Source: Bacteroides sp. 43_108 (GTDB taxonomy: Bacteria; Bacteroidota; Bacteroidia; Bacteroidales; Bacteroidaceae). From it: a stretch of DNA of 64,000 nucleotides. Location: the NCBI GenBank assembly GCA_001915545.1, contig MNQS01000120.1, forward strand, positions 1 to 64,000, read 5' to 3'. Below the pieces are notes generated by a model that was not told the DNA's origin, searched no databases, and worked only from the letters and a program-made list of their open reading frames with translations. The position numbers and the translations under genes were made by a program. Below, one piece after another: positions 1 to 9,087 of this stretch. Positions within the stretch are counted from its first letter, which is position 1; each line of letters begins with the position of its first letter.

Positions 1-256
1 AATCAAATAATGTTCAATATGACAAAGACCGATCCGACCAAAACGGGCAACTATTTATCAATTTTTAAACCGTCCCGATTTTAACGGGACACTAGTGTTT
101 TATTATTATAATAGAAAGCAAAACAATAGATGTAATTTTCTTCACGTCCGGCCACCGAAGTGATTTTGCCGGCCGGGCATTTTTTCTGGAACCGACAGCA
201 ACAGGCATCAATTCACGCCCCAAACTTATATATACATACACAAACACTCCAGCAAC
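1..256. other. Intergenic stretch at the window edge
   Basis: No convincing gene is seen. A short inverted repeat, GTCCCG / CGGGAC with a 7-nt loop, lies at 72-90. It has no clear T-run on the plus strand, so I do not call it a terminator. It is followed by AT-rich sequence that could hold the promoter of the gene starting at 257, but I find no clear TAnnTTTG box. Confidence 0.4.
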
Positions 257-1666
257 ATGAATATCTTTCTGAAAACCCTTTCGGCATGCGCCCTCGCATT
301 CGCCGGATTCACACATGCAGAAGCACAGATAGAAGTATATCCCGTTCCACAACAGATATACTACGCAAAGCACATCGATGACTACACGGTACGCGTTAGG
401 CAAAGCGGCACAAAAGAATGGATTGATCTCTACGAATACAAGGTAAAAGTCGACATGGATACAAATTCCGATGCAACCATGGTGCTATTCGGTTTCAGCG
501 GAAGTGTTGACGTGCTCGTCGAGAAAAACAACGGACACATTGACGATGTATGCTTACGCCCGCTGTCACGGAAGATCAAGGCTCGAAAGGATGGCAACAG
601 CATAATGTTCACCCTCGACAAGCCAGAGAAACTCTCCATCGAGTTCAACGGCGACAGGCTCCACAATCTCCACCTATTTGCCAACGCCGTAAGCCCTGCA
701 ATGCCCGAAGCCGGCCAACCCGGCACCATGCATTTCAGCGCCGGCTACCACGTGCCCCAGTCCCCCGACAAGTGCTTCCATATACCCTCCAACACGACCG
801 TATACATCGAAAGCGGAGCCATCTTCAAGGGACCTTTCGTCTGCGACAGCGTCGAAAACGTCAGCATCATCGGCAACGGCATAGTGCTCGAAACAAGCAA
901 CGGCATGACCATAAGCCATTCGCGCAACGTCACAGTCGACGGTCTCACCTTCATGAATCCCCGCTACAACTCCATAACCACAGCCGTTTCCTCAGACATC
1001 ACACTCCGCAACATCAAGTCGTTCAGCAGTCAGGGATGGGGCGATGGCCTCGACTTCTTCTGCTGCACCAACGTCACGGCCGACAGCCTCTTCATGCGGA
1101 ACAGCGACGACTGCATCGCAATCTACGGACACCGCTGGGACTACTACGGCAACACATCCGGCATACGCATCACCAACTCCACCCTATGGGCCGATATTGC
1201 CCATCCAGTCAACATAGGTACCCACGGCGACACATCGCACGAAGGTGAAACGCTTGAAAACATTGAAATCAAGAACATCGACATTCTCGAGCACGACGAA
1301 GACGACCCCGACTATCAGGGATGCATAGCCATCAACACCGGCGACCATAACCTCGTGCGCAACGTGCTCGTTGACGGCCTCAGGGTCGAACACATACAGG
1401 AAGGACAGCTCTTCCACCTGCGCGTCATGTTCAACAAGAAGTACAACACAGGCCCAGGACGCACCATCGAAAACGTCACTTTCCGAAACGTCTCCTGTAG
1501 CGCCCCAAGCCTCCGCCCTTCACTCATCGAGGGCTATGACAGCCTGAACACCGTGAGGAACATCTCTTTCGAGAATATACGTCTGAATGGAAAGAAAATA
1601 AAAACGCTCGAAAAGCTGAACATCAAACGTGCCAACAGCTTCACGAGCGATATAACAATAAAATAA
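257..1666 (+). CDS. Secreted parallel beta-helix glycoside hydrolase (GH28/GH49-like)
   Basis: 469 aa with a signal peptide (about residues 1-23, ending AEA-Q). An N-terminal beta-sandwich-like region (about 25-150) precedes a right-handed parallel beta-helix, visible as repeating short strands of the type 'NVTVDGLTFMN' and 'DITLRNIKSF'. Candidate catalytic acids are D263 and D266 in GDGLDFF and D284/D285 in NSDDCIAIYGHRW, followed by HPVNIGTHG (H316). This order of acidic turns and a His/Gly turn is that of GH28 polygalacturonases and the related GH49 fold; the exact GH28 motifs (NTD, GHG, RIK) are not all present, so I name only the clan. It probably acts in the periplasm or at the cell surface on a plant or microbial polysaccharide. 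The KduD-like reductase and DUF4861 gene within 10 kb favour a pectin-type substrate, which is inference. Confidence 0.8.
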   Translation: MNIFLKTLSACALAFAGFTHAEAQIEVYPVPQQIYYAKHIDDYTVRVRQSGTKEWIDLYEYKVKVDMDTNSDATMVLFGFSGSVDVLVEKNNGHIDDVCLRPLSRKIKARKDGNSIMFTLDKPEKLSIEFNGDRLHNLHLFANAVSPAMPEAGQPGTMHFSAGYHVPQSPDKCFHIPSNTTVYIESGAIFKGPFVCDSVENVSIIGNGIVLETSNGMTISHSRNVTVDGLTFMNPRYNSITTAVSSDITLRNIKSFSSQGWGDGLDFFCCTNVTADSLFMRNSDDCIAIYGHRWDYYGNTSGIRITNSTLWADIAHPVNIGTHGDTSHEGETLENIEIKNIDILEHDEDDPDYQGCIAINTGDHNLVRNVLVDGLRVEHIQEGQLFHLRVMFNKKYNTGPGRTIENVTFRNVSCSAPSLRPSLIEGYDSLNTVRNISFENIRLNGKKIKTLEKLNIKRANSFTSDITIK

Positions 1667-1698
1667 AGATACCATAAAAACACACAAACAAACGCGCG

Positions 1699-1719
1699 GG
1701 AACACGCCCATAGTGTTCC
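1699..1719. terminator. Possible hairpin between convergent genes
   Basis: Inverted repeat GGAACAC / GTGTTCC with a 7-nt loop lies in the gap between the beta-helix hydrolase (plus strand) and the DUF4294 gene (minus strand). No proper T-run follows on either strand, so terminator function is uncertain. Confidence 0.3.
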
Positions 1720-1753
1720 TCCGCATCGGGGCTCTACACACTCTCTATCTCCA

Positions 1754-2395
1754 CTATATCTGCCCCGACTCAATCAGCAGTATGCACCTCTCGGTCAGGC
1801 GGTCGTCCACCTCGGGGTCATACTGCTTTTTCAGGCTCGCCCCGAACAGGTTGGCAAACAGGTTGTAGAATCCGGCCTTGAATCCGCCCATATAAGTCTT
1901 TATAAGCTGGAACGACGTCTGATCACACTGCCTGTCAATCAGCTTTATGAGCAGTTTTCCCTGCGAGAAGGTGAGTTTCTTCAACCTCGGCGTATACTCC
2001 TTCTTCAGCTCCTTCTCCATGCGCTTCATGTATTCGTCGCGCGCCTCCTTGTCGGGGAGCGAATCCAGGTGGGCAACGGTGCGATCGATGGTCTTCTGAA
2101 TATCCACCGCAATCGGATACACCTTCTTTATGTTGTTCACCAGTTTATAGTATTTCTTCAGCTGACGTTTGTTCTTAAGCACCAGCTCCTTGAAGCAGTA
2201 GACATCGGCCAGCCTGAAGACAGGAATTCGTTCGCCTTCATACTCCTCCTCGCCCACATAGCCAACACCATGCGTGAAGATCGGAGAACCCAGCGCCTCC
2301 GCGTTGTCCTCCGCTCCCCTGATCTGTCCCCACGCACCCGCGCTGCAGAGACAGAACACTGCTGTCAAAACCATGTGCCTGAACGTCAATTTCAT
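1754..2395 (-). CDS. DUF4294 domain-containing exported protein
   Basis: 213 aa from the ATG at 2395, chosen because MKLTFRHMVLTAVFCLCSAGA is a good signal peptide; a longer in-frame start at 2443 adds 16 residues with no signal character. The mature protein is charged and mainly helical: 'EEYEGERIPVFRLADVYCF' is followed by a Lys/Arg/Tyr-rich stretch (KNKRQLKKYYKLVNNIKKVYP) and a C-terminal helix pair ending 'LTERCILLIESGQI'. This matches the DUF4294 family, which is common in Bacteroidota and has no assigned function. Probably periplasmic. It is transcribed away from the HhH/barrel gene at 2541. Confidence 0.85.
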   Translation of the reverse strand: MKLTFRHMVLTAVFCLCSAGAWGQIRGAEDNAEALGSPIFTHGVGYVGEEEYEGERIPVFRLADVYCFKELVLKNKRQLKKYYKLVNNIKKVYPIAVDIQKTIDRTVAHLDSLPDKEARDEYMKRMEKELKKEYTPRLKKLTFSQGKLLIKLIDRQCDQTSFQLIKTYMGGFKAGFYNLFANLFGASLKKQYDPEVDDRLTERCILLIESGQI

Positions 2396-2482
2396 GCCGC
2401 AAAAATACAAAGAATAAACATCCCCACCCACACCCTTTTGCAAATTATATGATTAATTGGTCTTTTATTAAATCTATAATGT

Positions 2483-2490
2483 TAAATTTG
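2483..2490 (+). promoter_or_regulatory. Candidate Bacteroidota -7 box (TAAATTTG)
   Basis: TAAATTTG matches the TAnnTTTG -7 element of Bacteroidota housekeeping promoters and lies 50 bp before the start at 2541. A weak -33 partner, TTGG at 2457-2460, is spaced slightly too far (22 nt instead of about 19). Confidence 0.45.
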
Positions 2491-2540
2491 AACGGGGATA
2501 TAAACAATCTTTTACAAAAACACAATACAAGCATAATAGT

Positions 2541-4568
2541 ATGAAAATGCACAAGTTAATTGCATTGGCTATTTGGGGACTATTTCTGTCAATCAGCAAC
2601 ATTTCTGCACAAGATTACAGTTGGGATGATTTTGTTGAAGAAATGGCCGACGATGCTTCGCTTTCACAAGAAATCATTTTTGAGGATTTATATGAAAGGC
2701 ATCTGAATCCCATAAATATCAACAATACCTCCATTGAAGAGCTTATGCATCTGCCGTTTCTTACAGAACAACAGTGTCGGGACATGGTTGATTATGCAGA
2801 GAAATACGCACCGGTAAATACAACTGGAGAACTGATGATGATTCCAAGTCTGGATTTAAAAACACGCAGATATCTGCAGTTGTTCGTAACTGCAGGACCT
2901 CCAAAAACAGCCGATAAAGGCCTTAAAGGAATCATAAACAGATCAAAAAGCGAACTGACAGTCCGGACTGATATACCGCTATACCGTAAAGCAGGATACA
3001 AAGATTATCCGGACAGTGTACTTGAGGCATCACCAAACAAAGTTTATGCAGGCTCACCGTTATATCATTCGGTGCGGTTCAAATTCAATGCAGATGACAA
3101 ACTCACAGCCGGCCTTATATTGGAAAAAGATGCAGGAGAGAATGGAATAGATTATTACTCGGCTTATGTAATGCTCAAAAGTGCAGGCATCTTACGTACA
3201 GCCATTGCCGGAAAATACAGAATAGCATTCGGCAAAGGACTAGTTGTCAACACCGGTGCATCGTACGGTAAAGCCATGACTCTGTCATCACTTGGAAAGA
3301 CAGATAGAGGTATAAGACCGCATTCTTCAACATCCGAAAGCGGATATATGACAGGAGGTGCGGCAACATTAGGCTTCGGAAAACTATCTGTTTCGGCATT
3401 CGCTTCATGGAGAGACAATGATGCGACCTTGAATTCCGATTCCACAGTATCGTCCATAAAAACTGACGGACTGCACAGGACTGAATTGGAAAAGAGCAAA
3501 AAAGGCAATCTGAAAAGTTTCTCGGTCGGAGGAAATATCGGATACAGATTCCGCAACTGCGGACTTTCACTAACGGCGGCCACCACACATTACTCAAGAA
3601 TGCTCAATCCTAAATGGAATACAGAATCATCATTATACAGATACTACAATCCTAGAGGAACTGATTTCACCGCAACCGGCTTGTCTTATTATTGGAATGG
3701 GACAGTTTTATCGCTAAGCGGAGAAACGGCATTAAGCACTAATGGTGCGATAGCTACAATCAATGCCCTGCAATGGAATCTAAGCTATTCAAATCAGTTC
3801 ATGTTCATATTTAGGCACTATTCACATAGGTACAATGCAGTACTGGCCAATTCTTTCGGCGAAAATGGAGAAGTTCGAAACGAAACCGGATTATTTGCCG
3901 GCTGGAATGCAGAATTGCCATTAGGAATAAATTTAGAAACATATTTCGATATCTTCCGCTTTCCATGGCTGAGATACCAGGTGTCAGATGCATCATACGG
4001 CTATGAAGGTATGATACAGGCAACGTATCCATGCAGTAAAGATGTTGAACTGTCGCTCAAGTTTACAACTAAATCAAAACAAAAAGATTTTGATTATGAA
4101 AATGGCTCAATGCTGAAAATGAACAATTCATACAAAATACGAATGCAAGGACGCTGGCAAATAAACAAGTCGTTTTCATCAAAAACCGGATTCTATATGT
4201 CATTCATCAAAAACTGGAAAGAAAAGACAGACAAAGGATTCATGGTTTCGGAAAACATCAGATGGCAACACCCACGAAACAGAAGCAAAATAGAACTGTT
4301 TCTGGCGTACTTCAAGACAGACAGCTATTTCAGCCGTCTATATGCCTACGAATCAGGACTGCTTTATGCGTACAATATGCAATCATACGCATATCACGGC
4401 ATAAGAACCTCGCTGGTGGGTTCCGTAAATATCATGAGAAATCTGAAAATCAATGCAAAAATAGGAGCAACAATATACTTCAACAGAAAAACAATAAGTT
4501 CTTCGACAGAACAGATAAGCCAGAACCACAAAGAAGACATACAAATACAAATGCAGTGGGCATTCTGA
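2541..4568 (+). CDS. Helix-hairpin-helix protein with C-terminal outer-membrane beta-barrel
   Basis: 675 aa. The signal peptide ends at about residue 23 (ISA-Q). Residues 57-110 hold ComEA-type HhH sequence: 'INNTSIEELMHLPFLTEQQC' aligns with the NINTAS-EEL-LPGI pattern, and a second partial hairpin follows (GELMMIPSLD). From about residue 150 to the C-terminus the sequence alternates aromatic and polar residues in strands ('YHSVRFKFNADDKLTAGLIL', 'FSVGGNIGYRFRNCGLSLTA'), typical of an outer-membrane barrel of perhaps 16-20 strands; it ends in F (MQWAF), a usual barrel terminus. The gene is noticeably more AT-rich than its neighbours. HhH domains usually bind DNA without sequence specificity, so a DNA-handling role at the outer membrane is possible. 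The family is annotated in Bacteroidota only as HhH domain-containing. Confidence 0.8.
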   Translation: MKMHKLIALAIWGLFLSISNISAQDYSWDDFVEEMADDASLSQEIIFEDLYERHLNPININNTSIEELMHLPFLTEQQCRDMVDYAEKYAPVNTTGELMMIPSLDLKTRRYLQLFVTAGPPKTADKGLKGIINRSKSELTVRTDIPLYRKAGYKDYPDSVLEASPNKVYAGSPLYHSVRFKFNADDKLTAGLILEKDAGENGIDYYSAYVMLKSAGILRTAIAGKYRIAFGKGLVVNTGASYGKAMTLSSLGKTDRGIRPHSSTSESGYMTGGAATLGFGKLSVSAFASWRDNDATLNSDSTVSSIKTDGLHRTELEKSKKGNLKSFSVGGNIGYRFRNCGLSLTAATTHYSRMLNPKWNTESSLYRYYNPRGTDFTATGLSYYWNGTVLSLSGETALSTNGAIATINALQWNLSYSNQFMFIFRHYSHRYNAVLANSFGENGEVRNETGLFAGWNAELPLGINLETYFDIFRFPWLRYQVSDASYGYEGMIQATYPCSKDVELSLKFTTKSKQKDFDYENGSMLKMNNSYKIRMQGRWQINKSFSSKTGFYMSFIKNWKEKTDKGFMVSENIRWQHPRNRSKIELFLAYFKTDSYFSRLYAYESGLLYAYNMQSYAYHGIRTSLVGSVNIMRNLKINAKIGATIYFNRKTISSSTEQISQNHKEDIQIQMQWAF

Positions 4569-4616
4569 AAGACATATACAAATCACGCAAAAACACCAGC
4601 AGACAACATACTAAAA

Positions 4617-4659
4617 AGAGCGGATATGCAACACCTTACACAGGTTACATATCCGCTCT
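4617..4659 (-). terminator. Rho-independent terminator of the metallophosphoesterase gene
   Basis: A 12-bp perfect stem (AGAGCGGATATG / CATATCCGCTCT) is followed on the minus strand by TTTTTAG. It lies just after the stop of the minus-strand gene at 4681 and may also stop plus-strand readthrough from the HhH gene. Confidence 0.8.
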
Positions 4660-4680
4660 GCCTATATATGAAAACTACGC

Positions 4681-7600
4681 CTACTTTATCATAAATTTAT
4701 AAACCTCAGTATTTTCGCTTTCTTTGCTGTTGATTTTTACGACATAAACGCCTTTTGCCAATCCTTCAGCAGAAACTGTACAAGGAGCATTTTCACGATC
4801 AACATTTCTGACGACTTTTCCTGCAAGGTCGATTATTTCGACACTTATAGACGAACCATTGCCGTTTATAAATATGCGTCCGTCATTACCGAATTTCACA
4901 TCGAAAGTATTGCCAGCATCAGAAGCACCAGCTATGCCAGAAGACTGATCAACAGTAAAATACTTACGTTCAGAAACTTCATCATAAGAATCATTGATAA
5001 AGAGTGAACAGAAATAACGTCCCGGCTTGAGGGTCTTTTTAGGCACAGTTACATATCCGTCTGTTGCTCCATATGTATAATAGAAACCGTCAAGTTCATC
5101 TACATTCGGGTCCTCGCCTTCAGAATATACACCGATCCAATCCTTAGGGGTTCCTGGGCCGTCCTGATAATATATCTTGATGGAATCGTCTTCTGTGTAC
5201 ACGTCCTTATCAAGCCATACGCTAGAAATGTTGTCTCCTACAGAGAAGTATACTCTATCTGAAGGTTCGAAATAAGCTCCATAAAGGAAGTAATTTGCAA
5301 AATAATATCCTTTGGCAAGGTCTGTACTCAATGTGAGTGTTCCTTCAGACGAACCGGCGGCGGTATAATTCCAAGAAGAAGAATAGTCGGGACCGACATC
5401 GTCTCCAACTCTGTATATTCCAATCCAATCGCTTGAAAGTCCTGGAGCATTTGAATAATCCACAACGATGTCCTCGCCTTCATCATAAGCGGTCTTGTTC
5501 AATTTCAGCTCCGGTTTTGGTCCGAAGTAGAAAGGTATACGCTCCGTTGCTTCGTCATATCCTCCATCCTTAAACAGGACTGCGTAATATTCATTCGTTT
5601 CGTTGATGGTGAATTTCATTGTACCGGCAGGCCCGTCTGTATAGGCCCACATATATGACAGTGTAGCACCTCCTGGAGTTTCATTCTTGCGGTATATGCC
5701 AATCCATGCATCCTTGCCCACTGGCGCATATTTGTAATCGATGGATATTTCTTCGCCCAGATTCAGACTGTTGCTGCTGAGAGTTATCTGAGGGTCGCCG
5801 TCAATGCTTCCTACAACCTTGAACGACTTGACGTCAGACCAATCGGACCATTCCATATTTTCGTCGCGGTATCTTACGCGAACATAATAGTTACCATTTT
5901 TGAGTATGTAATTTTCAACTGTCAAACGCGTAATATCAACATTTTCATTTACATCAACAGGTATATGCAGAGGAGAGCCGGTGGAACCATAAAGGTCTTC
6001 GACATCTCTGATGCTGTTGAGCTCTACGGTAGAGAAATCTTCTTTTGTGGAGAACTGGAACTGAACGGTATTCAATTTCTCGCCCGATGCGGCGGAATAT
6101 TCGCTTCCGGAGAATTCATAAGGGAGCTGCAGTTCCTCCGGTATATCATCAAGTACTGGTTTGTCTGGTCCTACTTGACCGAGAGTACGGTGGAAGGAAT
6201 CTATAAGAATGTTGTCGACAACGAGTGCCTTATTGCCGATGGCGTAGCATTCGGCTTTCATTTCTTTCTTGTCGAAATCGAATTCAAGAATCTGATATCC
6301 CCAATAATCAATGGTTTTCTGAACATCGTCATAATCTTTCTCAGACGACATGCCCCACATCTGATCCCACGAAGCTGCACCGTTTATTATATGGTAAAGC
6401 GGATAATCGGCAAGCTGCCCTCTATGATACAGATGATGGTGCCCACCATAGTTGAGAACATGTTTCGGCGTTTCAGACAAGATTGGAACAATTTCGTCTC
6501 GAACCCATGAAGATATATCGCCTATATACTGTTCTGCCTGTATAGGACGGTGATTTACACTTATGATGAAGTCCACAGTGTCGTCATCTTTAGCGGCGTC
6601 AACGATTTTTCTGACCCATGCTTTCTGGTCAGAACCGGTATGCTCGGTGCTCAGCACGACAAACAGTATACGGCCGGCCTGGTATGCGTAGTAATTCTCT
6701 GTACCGCTGCTTATGCCTTTATATTCAAGGTCTTCATAATGATAGTGGGCTGCATAATGCATCATTCCTGGATCGCTGTAAGTTTCGTGATTGCCAACAG
6801 CGGTCATGATTGGAAGATAAGGCGACATCTGCTGGGACTTGAAAAGGTGTATCTGCTCATACTGATCAAGAGTGCCGACATCAACTTGGTCGCCGATGTT
6901 CATAATCATGTTTATGTTCTCTTCCAGATTGCCGTACTTCTCTTCAATCTTACGCTGAGCAGCCTGCATAAGCCATTCATATCCGCTGCGGCTCTTTATC
7001 TGATGGTCGCCCATAAGAAGTATACGCATAGACGTCTTTGAACCTTCTTCTGGCATAGTACGGAAACGGAAGACTTCACTTTTCTTGTCACCGCTGACTG
7101 CCTGATAGTAATATATAGTATTTGGCTTCAATCCCGTGAGGTGCACAGAATTCCAGAAATACGGCTGACCATCTGCAGACATATCGTTGACTGTTCCTTC
7201 AATTTCATTGTCAAGATTATCAGCAGACGTTCCAAACTTAACAATAGGAGAATCGTTGAACGATGTTTTCCAACTTACCCAGATTGAATTTGACGTAGCT
7301 GTCTGCAGATAAGGCTTGGTCATATCTGAATACATTCCTGTCTCAGGCTGTACTGTAACACGATGTGCAACCACTTGACCTTCAGCCCCATCTTCAGCAG
7401 GTGTGTAGTATATGTCAGCATCAGTACGTGACACACCTCCGATTTCGACTGATTCTCCCGGAGCTATTGTATAATCTTTAAAGTCTTTGACATACCTAAT
7501 AAATGAGACATCATGCTTAAGAGTATCAGCGCTGTTGTCTGCAAACGTTCGTATAACACGCAGAGGACTGTCTTGCGACAAGAATGTAGATCTAATCTCG

Positions 7601-7815
7601 ACAGACGCCGTACCTTGTCCTGATTCAATACGGCAACCTACTGGTGCAATCCAACGATACGACTGTACAGCTTCATCATTTTCGACATTGAAAGAAGCCA
7701 ACTCATCAATACGCATTTGGCTGCTTCCTTCAATCGAAGCATTTCCCTGCTGATTCTGGGCGCAAACAGGAATGCTCAATGCCATAAGGCATAAAGGAAT
7801 GTAATTCTTCTTCAT
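4681..7815 (-). CDS. T9SS-exported purple acid phosphatase-like metallophosphoesterase with three tandem repeats
   Basis: 1044 aa from the ATG at 7815 (MKKNYIPLCLMALSIPVCAQ is a signal peptide; an upstream in-frame Met at 7857 gives a poor one). Numbering is from 7815. Residues about 165-255 form a fibronectin III-like domain (YLQTATSNSIWVSWKT) typical of purple acid phosphatases. The calcineurin-type catalytic domain has MGDHQ (D270), GDQVD (D309), GNHE (342-345), NHRP (H422) and GGHHH (457-461). Three repeats of about 93 aa follow at 674-764, 766-860 and 863-955, each with (D/A)WIG(I/V)Y about 30 residues in and a Y-F/V-x-F ending. The last 70 residues (FINGNGSSISVEIIDLAGK...GVYVVKI) form a type A T9SS sorting domain. 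It is therefore expected to be secreted or surface-anchored. Likely substrate is a phosphomonoester or phosphodiester; the specific one is not readable. Confidence 0.88.
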   Translation of the reverse strand: MKKNYIPLCLMALSIPVCAQNQQGNASIEGSSQMRIDELASFNVENDEAVQSYRWIAPVGCRIESGQGTASVEIRSTFLSQDSPLRVIRTFADNSADTLKHDVSFIRYVKDFKDYTIAPGESVEIGGVSRTDADIYYTPAEDGAEGQVVAHRVTVQPETGMYSDMTKPYLQTATSNSIWVSWKTSFNDSPIVKFGTSADNLDNEIEGTVNDMSADGQPYFWNSVHLTGLKPNTIYYYQAVSGDKKSEVFRFRTMPEEGSKTSMRILLMGDHQIKSRSGYEWLMQAAQRKIEEKYGNLEENINMIMNIGDQVDVGTLDQYEQIHLFKSQQMSPYLPIMTAVGNHETYSDPGMMHYAAHYHYEDLEYKGISSGTENYYAYQAGRILFVVLSTEHTGSDQKAWVRKIVDAAKDDDTVDFIISVNHRPIQAEQYIGDISSWVRDEIVPILSETPKHVLNYGGHHHLYHRGQLADYPLYHIINGAASWDQMWGMSSEKDYDDVQKTIDYWGYQILEFDFDKKEMKAECYAIGNKALVVDNILIDSFHRTLGQVGPDKPVLDDIPEELQLPYEFSGSEYSAASGEKLNTVQFQFSTKEDFSTVELNSIRDVEDLYGSTGSPLHIPVDVNENVDITRLTVENYILKNGNYYVRVRYRDENMEWSDWSDVKSFKVVGSIDGDPQITLSSNSLNLGEEISIDYKYAPVGKDAWIGIYRKNETPGGATLSYMWAYTDGPAGTMKFTINETNEYYAVLFKDGGYDEATERIPFYFGPKPELKLNKTAYDEGEDIVVDYSNAPGLSSDWIGIYRVGDDVGPDYSSSWNYTAAGSSEGTLTLSTDLAKGYYFANYFLYGAYFEPSDRVYFSVGDNISSVWLDKDVYTEDDSIKIYYQDGPGTPKDWIGVYSEGEDPNVDELDGFYYTYGATDGYVTVPKKTLKPGRYFCSLFINDSYDEVSERKYFTVDQSSGIAGASDAGNTFDVKFGNDGRIFINGNGSSISVEIIDLAGKVVRNVDRENAPCTVSAEGLAKGVYVVKINSKESENTEVYKFMIK

Positions 7816-7841
7816 AATTATATTGGCTAAATTGTACGCCA

Positions 7842-7849
7842 CAAAAGTA
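7842..7849 (-). promoter_or_regulatory. Candidate -7 box (TACTTTTG on minus strand)
   Basis: The reverse complement of CAAAAGTA is TACTTTTG, a TAnnTTTG match 27 bp before the metallophosphoesterase start at 7815. No clear -33 TTTG is seen. Confidence 0.4.
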
Positions 7850-8033
7850 TCGCCCAATATTTACAGACTTATTTCACTGCATATAAGAAAAAGTTTCATG
7901 AGTGCTGCGATTTTCTTACCATGTGGCAAGGAAACATATATTAAGAATTATACGGAATGTGAAGCCTTTTTACTAATATTGCCGAGGATATCAAGATTAC
8001 CACATTCGAAACAACACAAAAACACAATATTCT

Positions 8034-8987
8034 ATGGTAAGAAAATGGAAGATTACGATGTCACTGGCAATATGCGCCATGGCAACAGGCTCTATAAACG
8101 GACAGACATTCAGCTGGACGGCCGACAGCAATCCTATAATCAAGCACAAATATACAGCTGATCCTGCAACAATGGTATGCGGCGATACGCTATGGCTTTT
8201 CACCGGTGAGGATTTTGCAGGCAACCAGCAAAATATTCACATGGAGAACTGGTGCGTATTCTCCACTACGGACATGAGGACTTTCACCGAGTATCCAGTT
8301 CCGCTCAGAGCAGACGAATTCAAGTGGTCATCAGGAATAGCGTATGCTTCGCAAGTCATAGAAAGAAACGGCAGATACTATTGGTATGTCAGCACTGACA
8401 ACACAGGAATAGGCGTGGCTGTATCCGACAGACCAGAAGGGCCGTACAAGGACGCTATAGGAAAACCGCTGTTGACGGTGAAGGACTGTTTTGCATCGAA
8501 AAAGCAATGGGCATGCATAGACCCAACTGTTATGATCGACGATGACGGACAGGCATGGATATTCTGGGGCAACGGGGAATGCTACTACGCACAACTGAAG
8601 GAAAACATGGTGGAAATAGACGGTAAAATAAGACAGGTGGATTTCGACGGTTTTGTGTTCGAAGAGGCACCGTGGATACACAAGCACAACGGCAAATATT
8701 ATCTGACATACTCCAGCGGATTTCCTGAACGCACTGCCTATGCTATGGCTGACAACATCGAGGGACCATGGAAATACATGGGGATACTGAATGAACTGGC
8801 GGGAAACAGCAGTTCGAATCATCAGGCAATACAGGAATTCAATGGAAAATGGTATTTCTTCTACCACAACGGAGGGCTAAAAGGTGGGACATCGTGCAGC
8901 AGAAGCGTATGTGCAGACTACCTGTACTACAATCCCGATGGAAGCCTGAAGAGAATTATAATGACATCAGAGGGCGTAGGCCAATAA
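8034..8987 (+). CDS. GH43 family glycosidase (arabinofuranosidase/xylosidase type), secreted
   Basis: 317 aa, single-domain five-bladed beta-propeller length. The signal peptide ends near residue 23 (INGQ). The GH43 acidic triad is visible: D43 in TADPATMV (general base), D163 in CIDPTVMIDDDG (pKa modulator) and E211 in FEEAPWIHKHNGKYYL (acid). 'YYWYVSTDNTGIGVAVSDRPEGPYKD' and 'YAMADNIEGPWKYMG' are the usual blade signatures. GH43 enzymes release arabinose or xylose from arabinan, arabinoxylan or related chains; subfamily and substrate cannot be read by eye. It is divergent from the phosphoesterase gene, with a 218-bp shared upstream region, and ends at a strong bidirectional terminator. Confidence 0.9.
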   Translation: MVRKWKITMSLAICAMATGSINGQTFSWTADSNPIIKHKYTADPATMVCGDTLWLFTGEDFAGNQQNIHMENWCVFSTTDMRTFTEYPVPLRADEFKWSSGIAYASQVIERNGRYYWYVSTDNTGIGVAVSDRPEGPYKDAIGKPLLTVKDCFASKKQWACIDPTVMIDDDGQAWIFWGNGECYYAQLKENMVEIDGKIRQVDFDGFVFEEAPWIHKHNGKYYLTYSSGFPERTAYAMADNIEGPWKYMGILNELAGNSSSNHQAIQEFNGKWYFFYHNGGLKGGTSCSRSVCADYLYYNPDGSLKRIIMTSEGVGQ

Positions 8988-9008
8988 GTGCAGAGGCGCA
9001 AGAAAGAT

Positions 9009-9060
9009 AAAACCGTAAGAGACAACCACACGATATATGAAGTTGTCTCTTACGGTTTTT
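9009..9060. terminator. Bidirectional terminator between convergent genes
   Basis: An 18-bp perfect stem (left arm AAAACCGTAAGAGACAAC, 9009-9026; right arm 9042-9059) has a 15-nt loop and A/T runs on both sides. It serves the GH43 gene (plus) and the DUF4861 gene (minus). Confidence 0.88.
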
Positions 9061-9087
9061 ATAGTGTTTGCTCGTTTGTTGTTTCGT

